A DNA stretch of 64,000 bases from Norana najaformis (lineage: Eukaryota > Annelida > Clitellata > Crassiclitellata > Hormogastridae), in contig OZ029913.1 of the NCBI GenBank assembly GCA_964023275.1, forward strand, positions 44,390,476-44,454,475. The letters run 5' to 3'. This document shows, one piece after another, positions 1 to 10,699 of this stretch. A model generated the notes under the pieces. It was given only the letters and a program-made list of their open reading frames with translations, did no database searches and was not told where the DNA came from. A program made the translations under genes and the position numbers. The stretch's first letter is position 1, and every line of letters begins with the position of its first letter.

Positions 1-1609
1 GAGTGTCTCCTTAAACTCAAACCACTCAGGCTTAGGTCTACACTGCGTCTAGTAAACTTTACTACCTAATATCACTTTGAGAGGTCATTGAAAGCGTTTT
101 GTCACTTTCAGACACGAGTTTGAGCAGAATATGTTCAGGTTAAGTCAGAATATATTCTGGTTTTAAGGTTAAGGTGAAATGCACAAGTACGAGAGTTGCT
201 GAGGAGTCTCTTGTGCGCTATATAAATGTCCAATTACATCACATTAAGACATATTTAATCACAATTAATCACGTTACGAGGGTGACTGGAGAATTCTATT
301 GTAACTGTATTGTATTGTTACAAGAACATCATGCAGCGTGACCTAATAAGGCCATTACTTGGAACAAATATATTGAAAGCGATCTAGAGATCTAAGCAGA
401 GTCGCAGTTTGCATTAATGCGTGAATGTAAACACACAGCGTGCATTATTCATACAAAAGCAATTCACTTCTAAATTCTAGAATGTAATGCCTACCAATCT
501 GCAGACTTTATTCAATAGTGTGCCAGATCGCTCGCAGTTTAGTGTCAAAGAAGGCGAACACAGCAGGACAGTTGCACCTGTGGAACTATTTGTAATTGTA
601 ATATTGGCAATTCCAATAGCATAGTAAATAGCGAGCTAGTGTTAGGTTGATTCACAATTTCAGACGTCAGTGCAAGTGTTAAGAGCGAATTAATATATAT
701 GGAAACATAAAGTAGTAGGCCTCTCTGCTTGTGTCAGACAATAATACGGATAACACGTTCATATACACAAACTGTCTGTTGTCGAAAAGGACGTTCAATG
801 TCGCCTCTACTGAAACAGTGCTGTCTAACTACACGATAGGCACATTACTGTCTGGCTACATGTAAAGACTACGGAAAAAACGATTTATCATCAGACCACT
901 GATGTCTGTTAGTGTTGGACTTTACTACCAACTCTAAAATAGAGAAGATTAAGAACTCCGTTTGGAAAAAGCAACTACTCATCATTAAGGCGAATGGATG
1001 CCGGAATTAGTTTAGTTCTTCCTTGACGCCATCTATTGCGTAAACTGTGTATACTATGTTACACACAACTCCAACACTTAGCTACGGATCAGTTTCTGCC
1101 GTTTCCAGACACCAAGCACTTTGGAGAGAAAGAGAGACAGAGACAGAGAGAGACAGAGAGAACAACTCTACGGACTTAAAACCCTCAAGTTAACCGAATG
1201 TTCAGCACTAAATCTAGAAGTGTAATTATATCTGACATCTGTTTACAGCGCTGAGGATTGGTGTACATTTTCGATAGAACGTACACATGCTCGACTCCTC
1301 CAGCCAATTACTTACTTACTTAAGCCAGGCATACCATACTTGATTTGATTTAGCATCGCTGATTAAGCTGCTCTCTCTGACGCACATTTTGGCGTTGAGA
1401 AATATCGGACATTTACATTGTGTTTACATTACCATGGTTCGGGGCACATTCAAATTTTGAACACATAATTAAAGAACTCTAGTGAACATAGTGACCGACA
1501 GCGCATTACAAAGGCCCTAATGTAATAAGACAAACGACCTGAGACTTGGAATTTAGTCCAAACTCCAAAGTCTCTGCCAACGACTGTTTACATGGCATGT
1601 TGATATGGT

Positions 1610-1975
1610 CTATCATTTCTATCTAATCTCATCCAATGACTTCTGTACCGCCTTTATCATAATGCACGAGGCATGAAACGATGATCGCTTGAAGTGTAAT
1701 CGTTGTAAAAAAAATCATATTCCGTTGGAGAAGTCCGGTCGAAATCCTAAGAGTGAGGGAACCAGAAGTCGTAAGCAAGTTGGAAACAGAGGAGCCTAAG
1801 TGATGCTAAAGTACTGGCAAAATGCACATAACTGGGCAGTAGATTCCAAAGCTTTGGACCAGCCTCTGAGAAAGCCAAAGACCCCAAAACTGTTCTGATG
1901 CTAGACAAAGCAACAGTTAGAATGCGCGTTGATCGAATGCAAAATTTGCTGGTATGAACAAATTCTTCTTAATTC
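1610..1975 (-). repeat. LINE 3' fragment (degenerate)
   Basis: Matches by eye the 3' end of a CR1/L2-like LINE also seen on the minus strand at 33200-33530: the phrase cattatgataaaggcggta in reverse and the remnant of a C-terminal reverse transcriptase segment (GPKLWNLLPS-like, best seen in copy B at 51732-52088). It lies in the OATP intron just before exon 9 and is shared with copy B at about 51760-52100, so it predates the duplication. Confidence 0.6.
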
Positions 1976-2002
1976 CTATTGCTTCTGGTTTTTTCGTCTA
2001 AG

Positions 2003-2067
2003 GTGCGTTTCAAGTTCGCAGACGTCTTTTGCCATTGGAATTCAAGTTCTGTTCATCAAATTACTTG
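2003..2067 (+). CDS. SLCO: OATP copy A, penultimate exon
   Basis: This 65-base exon follows ctaag and ends before gtaagg. Read from an incoming phase of 2 it gives RCVSSSQTSFAIGIQ followed by a hydrophobic stretch ending FIKLLG, the OATP segment before TM11. It is identical to the copy B exon (52149-52213) except for one silent change. It leaves phase 1, which fits the next exon at 5556. The exons upstream of it lie outside the window to the left. Confidence 0.88.
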
Positions 2068-2179
2068 GTAAGGCCATCCATTCTATTTATTATAGGTGTT
2101 TGTAGCTGAACATTTTTATAACTCCTTTGTGAACCCCCTCTGATTTTCAAAGACCTTCTAAATAAATTCTTCCTCTTAT

Positions 2180-2392
2180 CTCTCTTCCCTCTCTAACCCA
2201 AACACCACCCATCGTAGCTGTCACGTTGTCGCTCTGCCTGACTTTGGATCTTGACCTCGAACCGAACTCTTTTGCCTATCGATTTTATTTTTGACTGAGC
2301 GCATGTGAATAAGCTGGTCCCCGCGACGTGGCTTTCGTTGGGCGCTGTAGAAACCTCGGTACTACGATTACGACTACGATTACAATAAATAT
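2180..2392 (+). repeat. LINE 3' tail ending in (GATTAC)n
   Basis: This stretch contains the phrase gactgagcgc, then gtggctttcgttgggcgctg, and ends in a short (attacg)n run. The same block occurs at about 24540-24700, 34430-34640 and 52320-52530, and in reverse at 49730-49840. At 34430 it directly follows a reverse transcriptase C-terminus, so it is the 3' UTR of a CR1/L2-like LINE. Confidence 0.75.
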
Positions 2393-2739
2393 GATGTTAG
2401 AAGCGGTGGGTTGTAACTTGAGAGTAAGGTTCAGCGCTGTTCTTTTTGTTCGTATAGTTTCTTATATTTGAACATTTGTCGAATGTTCGTATCCTTTAAC
2501 TCAGCACAACTATGCTTAGCTGCGCAAAACTTCAGAACTTCACTTAAAAACCTCTTAGACCCTCGAAAAGTCCACCTATGCAGTTATGGCCTCGGAGGCG
2601 AGGGTTATTGAACTCTCTAGATTTGACCAGGCCCTTCGAGCAAGTGCGACCGTAACGATACATATATAGGCTATATATGTATATATAGGCTAATATACAC
2701 AATAGCCTGAAATATTATAGCCTGTATATATCCTAACAT

Positions 2740-2990
2740 GTCCTGCGCAGAGCATCTGTGTGCTGGTTCGACAAAATGATCCTTCTGAAGAAAATCTCCT
2801 GCATTCTGGCGATCACTCTTTGCTCCTATTCGTTGGTGCCATTCCCAGTCTTTTCTTATCGTAAACTGCACAGCCTGCTTTGCTCTCATATTGTTCGCCA
2901 GAGAGCGCCAGCGTTCACCTTCACACAGCATTACAGCCAGACCAAACGCACGCGCTCGTTCAAGGCTATTACATATATAAAGAATCAAAT
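2740..2990 (+). repeat. About 250-base interspersed repeat
   Basis: A block beginning cctgcgcagagcatctgtg recurs at 52890-53140 (the copy B equivalent) and in a more diverged form at 58310-58560 in an EFHC intron. It carries open frames on both strands, but I recognise no protein family. I infer a non-autonomous interspersed repeat. Confidence 0.55.
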
Positions 2991-3072
2991 TTAACCCTTA
3001 CACCTTAACCCCATACATGCGAAGACACACACATGCACACATGCACACAACACACATGCAAACACATATATA

Positions 3073-5487
3073 ACACTGGATCACACGAAAAAATTTTTCG
3101 CCTGCTACTAGGCATATGTTATATGTACTACACTAAATCGAATCTGCTGATTCCAAATCTGAAGTCAGATTTTGTGTAGCACGTCAGGATCTTAAGATAT
3201 GCAGCATACATGCTAATAATTATGCAAACTCTTTACAGAACTAGTATTTCCTTATAACTGTGTAATTATGCAAACTCAGAGTATTCATAACAAGAAACAA
3301 AATGTTATTCTTTTATAACTTGAAATTAAAATATGTTTTAAAATGTAATATAAATATATGTATGTTACTCAGATGAAAGCATACATTTTGAAATTTTGTC
3401 TCTAGCTTAACTCTATACGAGTTCAAAAGTGCTTTAGACACTTGCTCTTGCGCTTGTGAGTGGCCGCTGTTGCTCGCTGCAGAAACCAGCAGTAATCGCC
3501 TATCATGTTGGAATTGCAGTGGCCCTGATATCTTGCTTCAAAGGTGGAGATGTCTTGATGGAATCTCTCTCCATGCTCATCGCTTACATCACCCAAGTTT
3601 GGTGGGAAAAATCCAGATGGGGGTGTAAGATATGTATTTTTAGTGACATCCGGCAGCCGAGTTGCTTATATGCTGTTAGCATGTTGCTAACGAGTTCAGC
3701 ATAGTTCTCAGCTCGGTGATTCCCAAGGAAGTTTTGCACCACCAACGTACATGCATCCCAAGCGGCAAATTCCAGTGGGTTGAGCTTGGTTCTAAATACA
3801 TTATCACGCATTAATTTGCGGATTTCTGGCCCAATAAAAATTCCAGCCTTTAGCTTAGTATCAGTTTTGACGGCTCCAAATTTATCTTTCAGATACTGGA
3901 AGCCTTGTCCAGTACGATCTATTGCCACTACGAAATTCCTCATCAGGCCCAGTTTAATGTGAAGTGGTGGTAAGTACACTTTCAATGGATCAACCAATGG
4001 TTCGTGTTGCACGTTGTGCCGACCAACAATGTGCTCAGATCTAGGAGGCCACAGTTTCACTTTGTAATGGTTGCTGTCATCACGACTGTTCCACAAGCAC
4101 AAAAAGCACATATGTTTTGTGTACCCCAGCTGTAGGCCTAGAATAAGTGCTACCACTTTGAGGTCCGCATAGATGTTCCATTTGTGGTCTGAGTAGTTGA
4201 TCACTTTCAAAATGAGTTTCATTGAATCATATGTCTCTTTGAGGCCTACAGCGTGGGCTATAGGAACAGACGGCTTTTCGTTACCATTGTGCATCAACAC
4301 AGCTTTCAAGCTCGCTTGGCTGGAATCTATGAACAGTCTCCACTGATCAGGAACGTATTCGCAACCTAAATTCAGCATGAGACCGTTCACGTCAGTACAG
4401 AAACAGATATCATTTTCCAGTTTGTAATATGTAGCTAACTGTTTGTGACGATAACGGAAGTGTGATGTTGTGGTACCTTTTTGAAGCAAGTTCCACTCCC
4501 CTAGTCTGGAGGCCAACAGTTCAGATTTCTCCTTTGACAAAGATAGGTCCCTCACCAGATCATCTAACTCACCTTGCCTTATAAAATGCGGCCTACCCTC
4601 TTCCAAATCTTGATCACTGGATTCATAAACAGTAACGTCATCTTCTGTATTACCATCAGAACTGTCCGTTTCATCAGCACCCGCAGCAGGCGGAAATGGT
4701 ACTGGATTCTCTTCATCATGCGGCACTGGCTTTAGAGCGGACTCGCAATCAGGATAAACGATTTTAGACTTAATTTTCTTTGAAACTCCAGCAACTTTAG
4801 TAATGCAGAAATAACAGTCTGCATGATGATTTCTTGGCTCGCGCCACACCATAGGCACAGCAAACGGCATTGAATTCCTTTTGCCACTCAGCCACTGTGT
4901 AAGCCCAGAGTAGCACACGGTGCAGCAGACATGAGGTGCCCAACTTTTATCCTGGTCTCCGATTTGACATCCAAAATAATACTTGTAAGCAATCATCACT
5001 CTCTTAGTTAACTTCTTGCGCTGGTCACAAAGAGTATATTTACCACAAACATAGCAAAAATTGTCTGGATGGTTAACACAGCCTCGCCTATTCATTTCAA
5101 AATTAAATCTCACAAACTAGCTACAACTATATAAGAAAACTTCACCTTCGTTCTATGCAATCTCGCCTTATATGCTGGTATTGATGCTGACGTCAGCTCG
5201 CTGACGTGCCCAATCATGTCTAGCGGCTGCTGCAGGCTTGCTGTTAGGAATATTTCAGGCAACACTTGCAGGCATGCACGTATCACTGGCATCAATCGTG
5301 GAGACACATACAACAGAATGCACAGACATAACCGAAAACGAGCCCTTACGTCATCACTTGAATGCATGCATAACTTAAAATCTAGACGTGCTGGGCAGAT
5401 TCTGACTTCATATTTCGAATCAGCACATTTGAATCAATATAAGGCACATGCATTACTTTCAGTAGCAAAATCGTTGTGATCCAGTGT
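3073..5487 (-). mobile_element. DNA transposon, unassigned family, with ACACTGGATCAC termini
   Basis: Copy B has an empty site at the equivalent position (about 53222), so this 2415-base block is an insertion made after the duplication. Its ends are inverted repeats: acactggatcacac at the left and the complement of acactggatcacaacg at the right. No clear target duplication can be read because the flanks are an AT-rich tract; at most one base is duplicated. It carries one long minus-strand gene (separate entry). Short terminal repeats plus an empty site indicate a cut-and-paste element. I recall this protein family as multi-copy in many invertebrates but cannot assign a named superfamily. Confidence 0.85.
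3425..5113 (-). pseudogene. Transposon ORF with Cys-rich N-terminus, frameshifted
   Basis: A 509-residue open frame runs from 5113 down to 3584. The N-terminal third has paired-cysteine motifs (CYVCGKYTLC, CCTVCYSG, CYFC) suggesting zinc binding; an acidic linker follows; the C-terminal half has a conserved-looking core with FIDSSQASLKAV, ADLKVVALILG, CFLCLWNSRDD and LPPLHIKLGLMRNF. Near 3607-3611 a five-base A/T run appears one base short: the frame then ends prematurely, while the neighbouring frame stays open to about 3425 with plausible continuation. Whether this is an inactivating deletion or a sequencing error cannot be told. The aspartates in the core could be catalytic by analogy with RNase H-like transposases, but that is inference. 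Confidence 0.7.
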
Positions 5488-5555
5488 AATATACACAATC
5501 AAATTCTGGCTCACTTTGTTACCGATTAATTAAATAATTAATTATGGTTACACAG

Positions 5556-5974
5556 GTACCATACCTGGTCCACTGTTCTTCGGCATGGCTTTCGACATGT
5601 CATGCATCCTGTGGCAATACGACGAATGCGGCAACAGAGGCAATTGCCTCATCTACGACAACAAGGACCTTGCCCTTCAGTTGTTCATTATTTGCTTCAT
5701 CATCAAGGTCATCTCCCTCGTTGCCGTGGTGATGGCTGTCATCGTCTACAAACCCCCAGCGACCGTCGAGCCCCTCGTCAAGGAAGTCCCTGCCACGGAT
5801 GAACAGGTCACGGCGTCTACTGTCACAGAGGTGATGGAATCAACGGTAGCTCCATCTATCAAAGATGAGGACAGGGATGCTCCAAATGGCTACAACACGA
5901 TTCCAATGACTGCTGCTGTCTCCGACTCGGTTGATATTAACAAAGCCCTTGAAGAGGATAGCATTCACTTATAA
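5556..5974 (+). CDS. SLCO: OATP copy A, last exon (TM11-TM12 and C-tail)
   Basis: The exon follows ggttacacag and runs to a TAA stop at 5972-5974. Read from phase 1 it gives GTIPGPLFFGMAFDMSC, the OATP motif after TM10, then a small Cys-containing loop, one strongly hydrophobic helix (LFIICFIIKVISLVAVVMAVIV) and a hydrophilic cytoplasmic tail ending EEDSIHL. It has the same length as the copy B exon (53291-53709). The few amino acid differences lie mostly in the tail, with no frame damage, suggesting that the upstream OATP copy is still constrained. Its remaining exons would lie left of base 1. Confidence 0.92.
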
Positions 5975-6060
5975 AGTCAGTCACCTGTAAAGGCATTCAC
6001 CTGTAAAAGAAATCACCTGTAAAGGCAATAAGCTGTAAAGCTTGCGAAAGGTTCTAGTAA
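5975..6060 (+). repeat. 3' UTR short repeat (cacctgtaaagg)n
   Basis: Immediately after the OATP stop codon are four imperfect repeats of a 15-17-base unit built on cacctgtaaaggcatt. The same array follows the stop codon in copy B (53710-53780). Confidence 0.7.
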
Positions 6061-6309
6061 ATTATCAAGACACACCAACGATCGATCGATTGCTAAAAAA
6101 TTTGACTGCGCGTATATTCAAATGTTGTACTGAATGTTAAACACCTATTTGAGACATTTTCTGGCGTTGGATTGCTACTGCAGTGTTTGCGCTTCAGCTG
6201 AAAGATCCTACAACGCCTCCGAGGATTACTGAATGTTGACAGAGGGGTAGGCCCTATAATAGATTAACGATAGTCTCCGATAAGCACACAAGAATATCAG
6301 AAACTATCT

Positions 6310-6680
6310 AAACTATTTGATACGATTCCACATGACAATGGCAGCCTATTTAAAACATATGGACGCACACGCAAGAGGCGGTGTTAGGCTCTCTGGGGCT
6401 TTCGGTGGCTGGTCCGACTTTTTAAATTCACTGCCCAGTTCTGTGCATGCTATCGGTTTGTTAATGTCACTAAGAGCTAAACTTAAGACTTGTCTGTTTC
6501 AAGGTGATTACCCACACATATACTTCTGGTTTCCCTGAGCTATTGCATTCCTACAGTATTTCTTTATTTGATTGGATTTTTGGATTATCCAAAGGATTAT
6601 GATTTTTGACTACGTTTTCACTTGAAGCGATCATCGACTGATCCCTTGTACATTATGATAACGAGATAACGATGCTATAG
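6310..6680 (+). repeat. LINE 3' fragment
   Basis: A frame here reads a degenerate reverse transcriptase C-terminus (LNSLPSSVHAI, then LKTCLFQGDYP) followed by the LINE 3' phrase acttgaagcgatcatcgac and tgtacattatgataacg. Copy B carries the same fragment at 54050-54420, and a further copy is at 59040-59270. Confidence 0.65.
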
Positions 6681-7084
6681 AAGTCTTTAGAATAGATTAG
6701 ATTTAAAAGAGGTTAAAAATCGCCGCTGAACGTCAAGGTTAATATTCGCCACGCCACCTGGTGCCAACTCATCGCTCCAACCTTTCGGTGTCGTTAAATG
6801 AGAAGGCCTACCATCGCAAGTTAGTGGTTAAGAGGTGTAGTTTGACACTAAGAACAGCATCCTGCTTTAGTGGGAACCTAACCTGCTGTGAAAGGATATA
6901 AAAAATATAACCTTATCGCTGCTAGCACATATCTAGCCTAAGCAGATTCCCGGCTATCTACACTTCGTCTTTCGGCTCAGGAACGAAAACAGAAGTTCAA
7001 AACCTTTTTTTTAGATAAATAAATAACTCGATGATGATAACGATGCTGATGATGAAAATAACGATAAGTTTCTGATTCCGTAAC

Positions 7085-7260
7085 AACACGGTAACCTATT
7101 GGTTAGAGCTCTCGCCTTATAACGCGAAGAGTGAGTGTTCGAGCCTCCTCTGAGGCGGTTACTGTATGAAGACCTTGAGCAAGTCCTTCACTCAAAATTG
7201 CTCAATGCCATCTATTGATGCTTAGTCATTAAATAGTGGCACCTAATAAATGCAGAAATA
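7085..7260 (+). repeat. tRNA-derived SINE
   Basis: The sequence tattggttagagctctcgcc resembles an RNA polymerase III A box and gtgttcgagcctcc a B box, spaced as in tRNA, followed by an unrelated tail. It is also present in copy B at 54838-55010. A complete cloverleaf is not evident, so I call a SINE head rather than a tRNA gene. Confidence 0.55.
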
Positions 7261-8100
7261 ATAATCTGTACGTAACATTAGCGCCGCTCAGTAGCTATGT
7301 TGAGCGCTTTGGCAGCGGCTTTATCATTCCTAAAGATTATTAATTTTTAAAATGAGATTTAGTGCCCCATAGCTTACTTAATACTACTGCGTAATAATAA
7401 TAATAATACCTACTGTATACTTTGAATTTGGAACTGAGATCAACCGTGTTCGAGAACACAAATGCAATTATTACTTTCAACAGAGTATAGAAGTTGGTAA
7501 TTACATATTAGTATACTATACAACGACATGTTGACCTAATATGACACCAGTAGAGATGAGTGACATTGAATCCGCGTGTTCTATTCATTCTCTGTTTGAT
7601 TCAGTAATTTCAGTCAACTGGTGGATAACTTTATGTCATAGGGCCACGATAGGCGAGAGCCTACAACTTTGTGTCGTACTTTTCGTCCCTGTCGGCTGTC
7701 AGTCTGGCGTCTTGCTGTCTTAGAATTAACTAAGTATCTCACAGGACTGGAGGTAGTCAGAAGACGAACTAAAGTAACATCACTGCAATCTTAAGTACAA
7801 AGACGATGAGTAGATACCAAGAAAATTATGAAATTTATGAAAAATCATTGCTAAACCTTCTAAGCGGAAGTCAACATATGCTTACATTAAAACAGTAAGA
7901 AAGCTGCTGATTACTGACAATGAAAGACACCTTCAGATACGTTTCGGACTCGTTGATTTTGGACTAGCTGCTCTAGAGTCATTTTGAGTGTATACTCTAA
8001 GTCTCTAACATTACAAAAATAGAGTGTTCCAGCATCACCATCCAATGAGTTTCTGGTGGGTATACAAAAAGACATTCACATGCAAAAGACTCATTCTCTT
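7261..8100. other. No gene recognised
   Basis: This interval between the OATP 3' end and the EFHC start is AT-rich. It is shared with copy B (55011-55850). I see no convincing exon, RNA gene or mobile element. Confidence 0.6.
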
Positions 8101-8159
8101 CAAGGTATTTTTGGTGTGGAACCTGCTGCTCCAAAGAGAAATTGAGTTATGAAACCCAC

Positions 8160-8435
8160 GATGACATCAGTTATAGACGGACGGACAGGCAGACAGGTAT
8201 ATAGGCAGATAGACAGACAGATGGACAGACAGAATGAATGACAGATAGACATACGGGACAGACAAACAGATGGGTGGACAGACGACGAACAGACCGACAG
8301 GCATATAGACAGACAGAGAGGCAGACAAATAAACAGACGGCAGGCACATTTACTTACACATGCAAACAGCCACAGACAGACAGGCAGGCAGGCAGACATA
8401 CAGATAAGCAGGCAGACAAGCAGGTACAGTCATTA
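8160..8435 (+). repeat. Degenerate (ACAG)n microsatellite
   Basis: An imperfect run of gacagacagg-type units. Long open frames on both strands here are artefacts of the 4-base period. The copy B equivalent (55915-56140) is shorter. Confidence 0.9.
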
Positions 8436-8808
8436 AGAAGAGTACATTGCGGTTTATTGCTATGCAAATAGTCCCGTACAAGGCGTTCTACTTGTTGAAT
8501 TCATGCGTTCAAGCAAATAGAGTGGTTGCTAACTGTGGTCCTATTCTTCCCAACGAAGACGCGAAAAAGAACGATGAGACATTGGATGGCCTGAGGTGCC
8601 TAGGCCCGGCAAGTTCTCACATCTCGTTTACTACAACGCATGACTGCACATTGCTGTTGCAGCTGCTATGGACGCTCAAGCCTTGGCAACGCAGAATTGA
8701 GTTCCTCTGAAGGTGCTACAGTGTTTGGCCCCAACAGAAGTCAGAGCGATTTTTTTTATCAAGCAGAGGAGATCTAAGTGTGTCGTTTGATATTCGAAAA
8801 TCGAAAAC

Positions 8809-10112
8809 ATGAGTCGAATACCAAATTATGAGTAAAATTCCAAACCTGCCTCTTGGAAATTATTACGATCAATTTCCACCCGTAAGTACAGATCTTATTT
8901 CAGTTCTAGTCGTCGTCTCACACGTAATAGAGAAGTTTTCTTTAACATGGCCGTAGACTCAATGGTAAGTTCAGTCAGTTCAAACGAATATCCACACCTA
9001 ATAACAAATTGTTTTCACCATCGCCACTGATTCAGACATAGTTCTGCGCATCATCTCTTTACCACAGATTTTGTGCTGTGTGGGTCGAACCCCTTCAAAG
9101 AAAGCCTTAAAGAGCTCTGGCTACGACCTCAACAAAGAGACCACAGTAATAGCCTTACATACCATAATTTTAGCTTATTGGTATTTAATTTTTAAAAACA
9201 AACTAAGCAGGCAAGAGAATTATATCAGACACCAGAATAGGCGCGAAACTTGAATAAAAAGTAAACGAAAAAAGAGAATGAAGAAGAAAATTATTGTAAT
9301 GGAACACAGAAGACGATGATGCGATATACGGCCATATATATAGAGGACATTAAATGATTAAACGAACAATTACTTAATTAACTTGCAGTATTGCAGAATT
9401 TAATTAGCTACAGAAAACGGGCAGAAACATCTAAGCATGACTGATGCAAAGACGAAAGGACGACAGACAGAGTAGACAGAGAAAAGGAGGCAGACAAAGG
9501 CACACAGACACGAAGACATAGCAAAAATACGGCTCCAAAGGGCACGCTTGCAAGCGAGGGGAACTGGAAGGATTGCCGCCTGCAGGACAGACAGCAGATC
9601 ATGGGATGCGAGCACTGATGATGCCGCGAGGCAGGAAGAGGGGAGATAGAATGCGATTGAAGTCTTCCGCTCGCAGAATACAGAATGATGATGCTGCGAG
9701 TTGTGAAGAGAGAATATAGAATGCGATTGAAGCCTGCCTCTAGGTCCAGGAGGAAAAGATAAAAAAAGGAACGGACAAGCCAGTTAGGAACCACTCTCAG
9801 GAGCAGAATGTATGTGGAGATTGTGTCTTCACTGGCGGATAGTCTGAAACAGAGGGGGGAATTCAACCTATAAATAACACCTTGATGATTTTGTGGTTTC
9901 CTTTGCCAGAGAAAAGATTTTCACAGAAGTCAAACGCTCGGCTACTTCAACGGATACGTGATTCAGAAGAGAAAACCAGTTGCTGGCTGCGATCTGTCGG
10001 AACATGAACTCAACGACTTGATCAACTATGTTCCCACGATTACCTATCCACAGGCAAAGCAGGCAGAAACACAGTCCACATTTGTACCTGGTTTGTAGTT
10101 TGGGATAAAAAG
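8809..10112 (+). pseudogene. EFHC copy A, exons 1-2 only, disrupted
   Basis: Two exons match the EFHC exons of copy B. Exon 1 starts at ATG 8809, but a one-base insertion near 8826 gives a TAG-type early stop (TGA-free frame lost after six codons); a second ATG at 8828 remains in frame with the rest of the exon. Exon 2 (9910-10112, after ctttgccag, before gtatat) has a one-base loss at about 10092-10094 (TTT where copy B has TTTT) followed by TAG. No later exon is present because the duplication ends at about 10250. I infer a dead fragment. Confidence 0.88.
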
Positions 10113-10185
10113 GTATATGTCTGGTATGGGTGGCTGTTTGGTTTTGTTGATACGACATTCGGAGTAACTGAAGAGACGGCGGCTC

Positions 10186-10404
10186 TTCTTCTTCTTCTCC
10201 TCCTCCTCCTTCTCCTTCTCCTTCTCCTTTTCCTTCTCTTGCCTGCACTTACCAACTTTCCTTTTCCTTCCTTCCCTTACCTTACCTTACATTACATTAA
10301 CTTATCCTTACCTTATCCTAATGATACCTTATGAACCTCACCCTAAGAATATTAATGATTTACATAAAAAATAATTAATAATTAATTATTTTAACAAATA
10401 ATAC
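10186..10404. repeat. CTT/CCTTA low-complexity tract at a duplication breakpoint
   Basis: A (CTT)n/(CCT)n tract is followed by ccttaccttacattac-type repeats and AT-rich sequence. To the left lies copy A of the duplication and to the right the 3' side of a TAX1BP1/CALCOCO-like exon. The copy B counterpart of the CTT tract is at 57893-57990, after which the EFHC gene continues normally. The change of neighbours places the rearrangement junction here. Confidence 0.8.
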
Positions 10405-10646
10405 ATCATCTTTGCTGACTTGTTTCATGTTTGATTTCGCATCATTTGCTTTCTTCAGCTTCTCCTCGAGCAGAGCTGTCTTCGTCTTGATCACAAGCAG
10501 CTCTCCATTCTCATCTTCGATCTCAATCAGGTCATCCACTGATGCCTGTCGGAACTGGAATGGGGTGCTTGCTCCTCGAACTTGTCCTGCAGATGTCACG
10601 TAGCAGAACTGGTAGAATTCACCATTATCCTTTGGCAGCTTGTGGG
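10405..10646 (-). CDS. TAX1BP1/CALCOCO-like gene, exon after the SKICH exon
   Basis: Read on the minus strand, the exon follows gtttaatcag and ends before gtatta. It encodes HKLPKDNGEFYQFCYV, then TSAGQVRGASTPFQFR, then an acidic linker (LIEIEDENGELLVIKTK) leading into a charged, coiled-coil-like end. EFYQFCYV and RGASTPFQF are the hallmark end of the SKICH region in TAX1BP1/CALCOCO autophagy receptors. The exon needs an incoming phase of 1, but the SKICH exon at 14959 ends in phase 0, so a short exon between them is missing or unrecognised. The coiled-coil and zinc-finger exons expected next would lie below 10405, where the duplication junction lies, so the gene is truncated here. Confidence 0.85.
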
Positions 10647-10699
10647 CTGATTAAACAGATAAACAGAAGACATAAGGTACTAATCTAACCTGATGACCT

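Larger units (their letters stand above)
1..10250 (+). repeat. Segmental duplication, copy A
   Basis: Positions 1 to about 10250 align in direct orientation with 50002 to about 57990, with scattered substitutions and small indels by eye. Copy A carries a 2.4-kb transposon (3073-5487) missing from copy B and lacks about 100 bases present in B near 51531-51631. The right end falls in a CTT-rich microsatellite in both copies. The left end is not visible because the alignment already holds at base 1. It contains the 3' end of an OATP gene and the 5' end of an EFHC gene. Confidence 0.95.

Noticed and set aside
7085-7160. True tRNA gene (also 49660, 58565, 61985)
   Set aside because: A and B box-like words are present, but no complete cloverleaf is evident and the heads run into SINE tails.
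8100-8471. Open frames rich in Cys/Leu or Arg/Asp/Gln in the (ACAG)n tract, and likewise at 55841-56180 and 15500-15802
   Set aside because: Produced by 4-base-period repeats in non-coding sequence.
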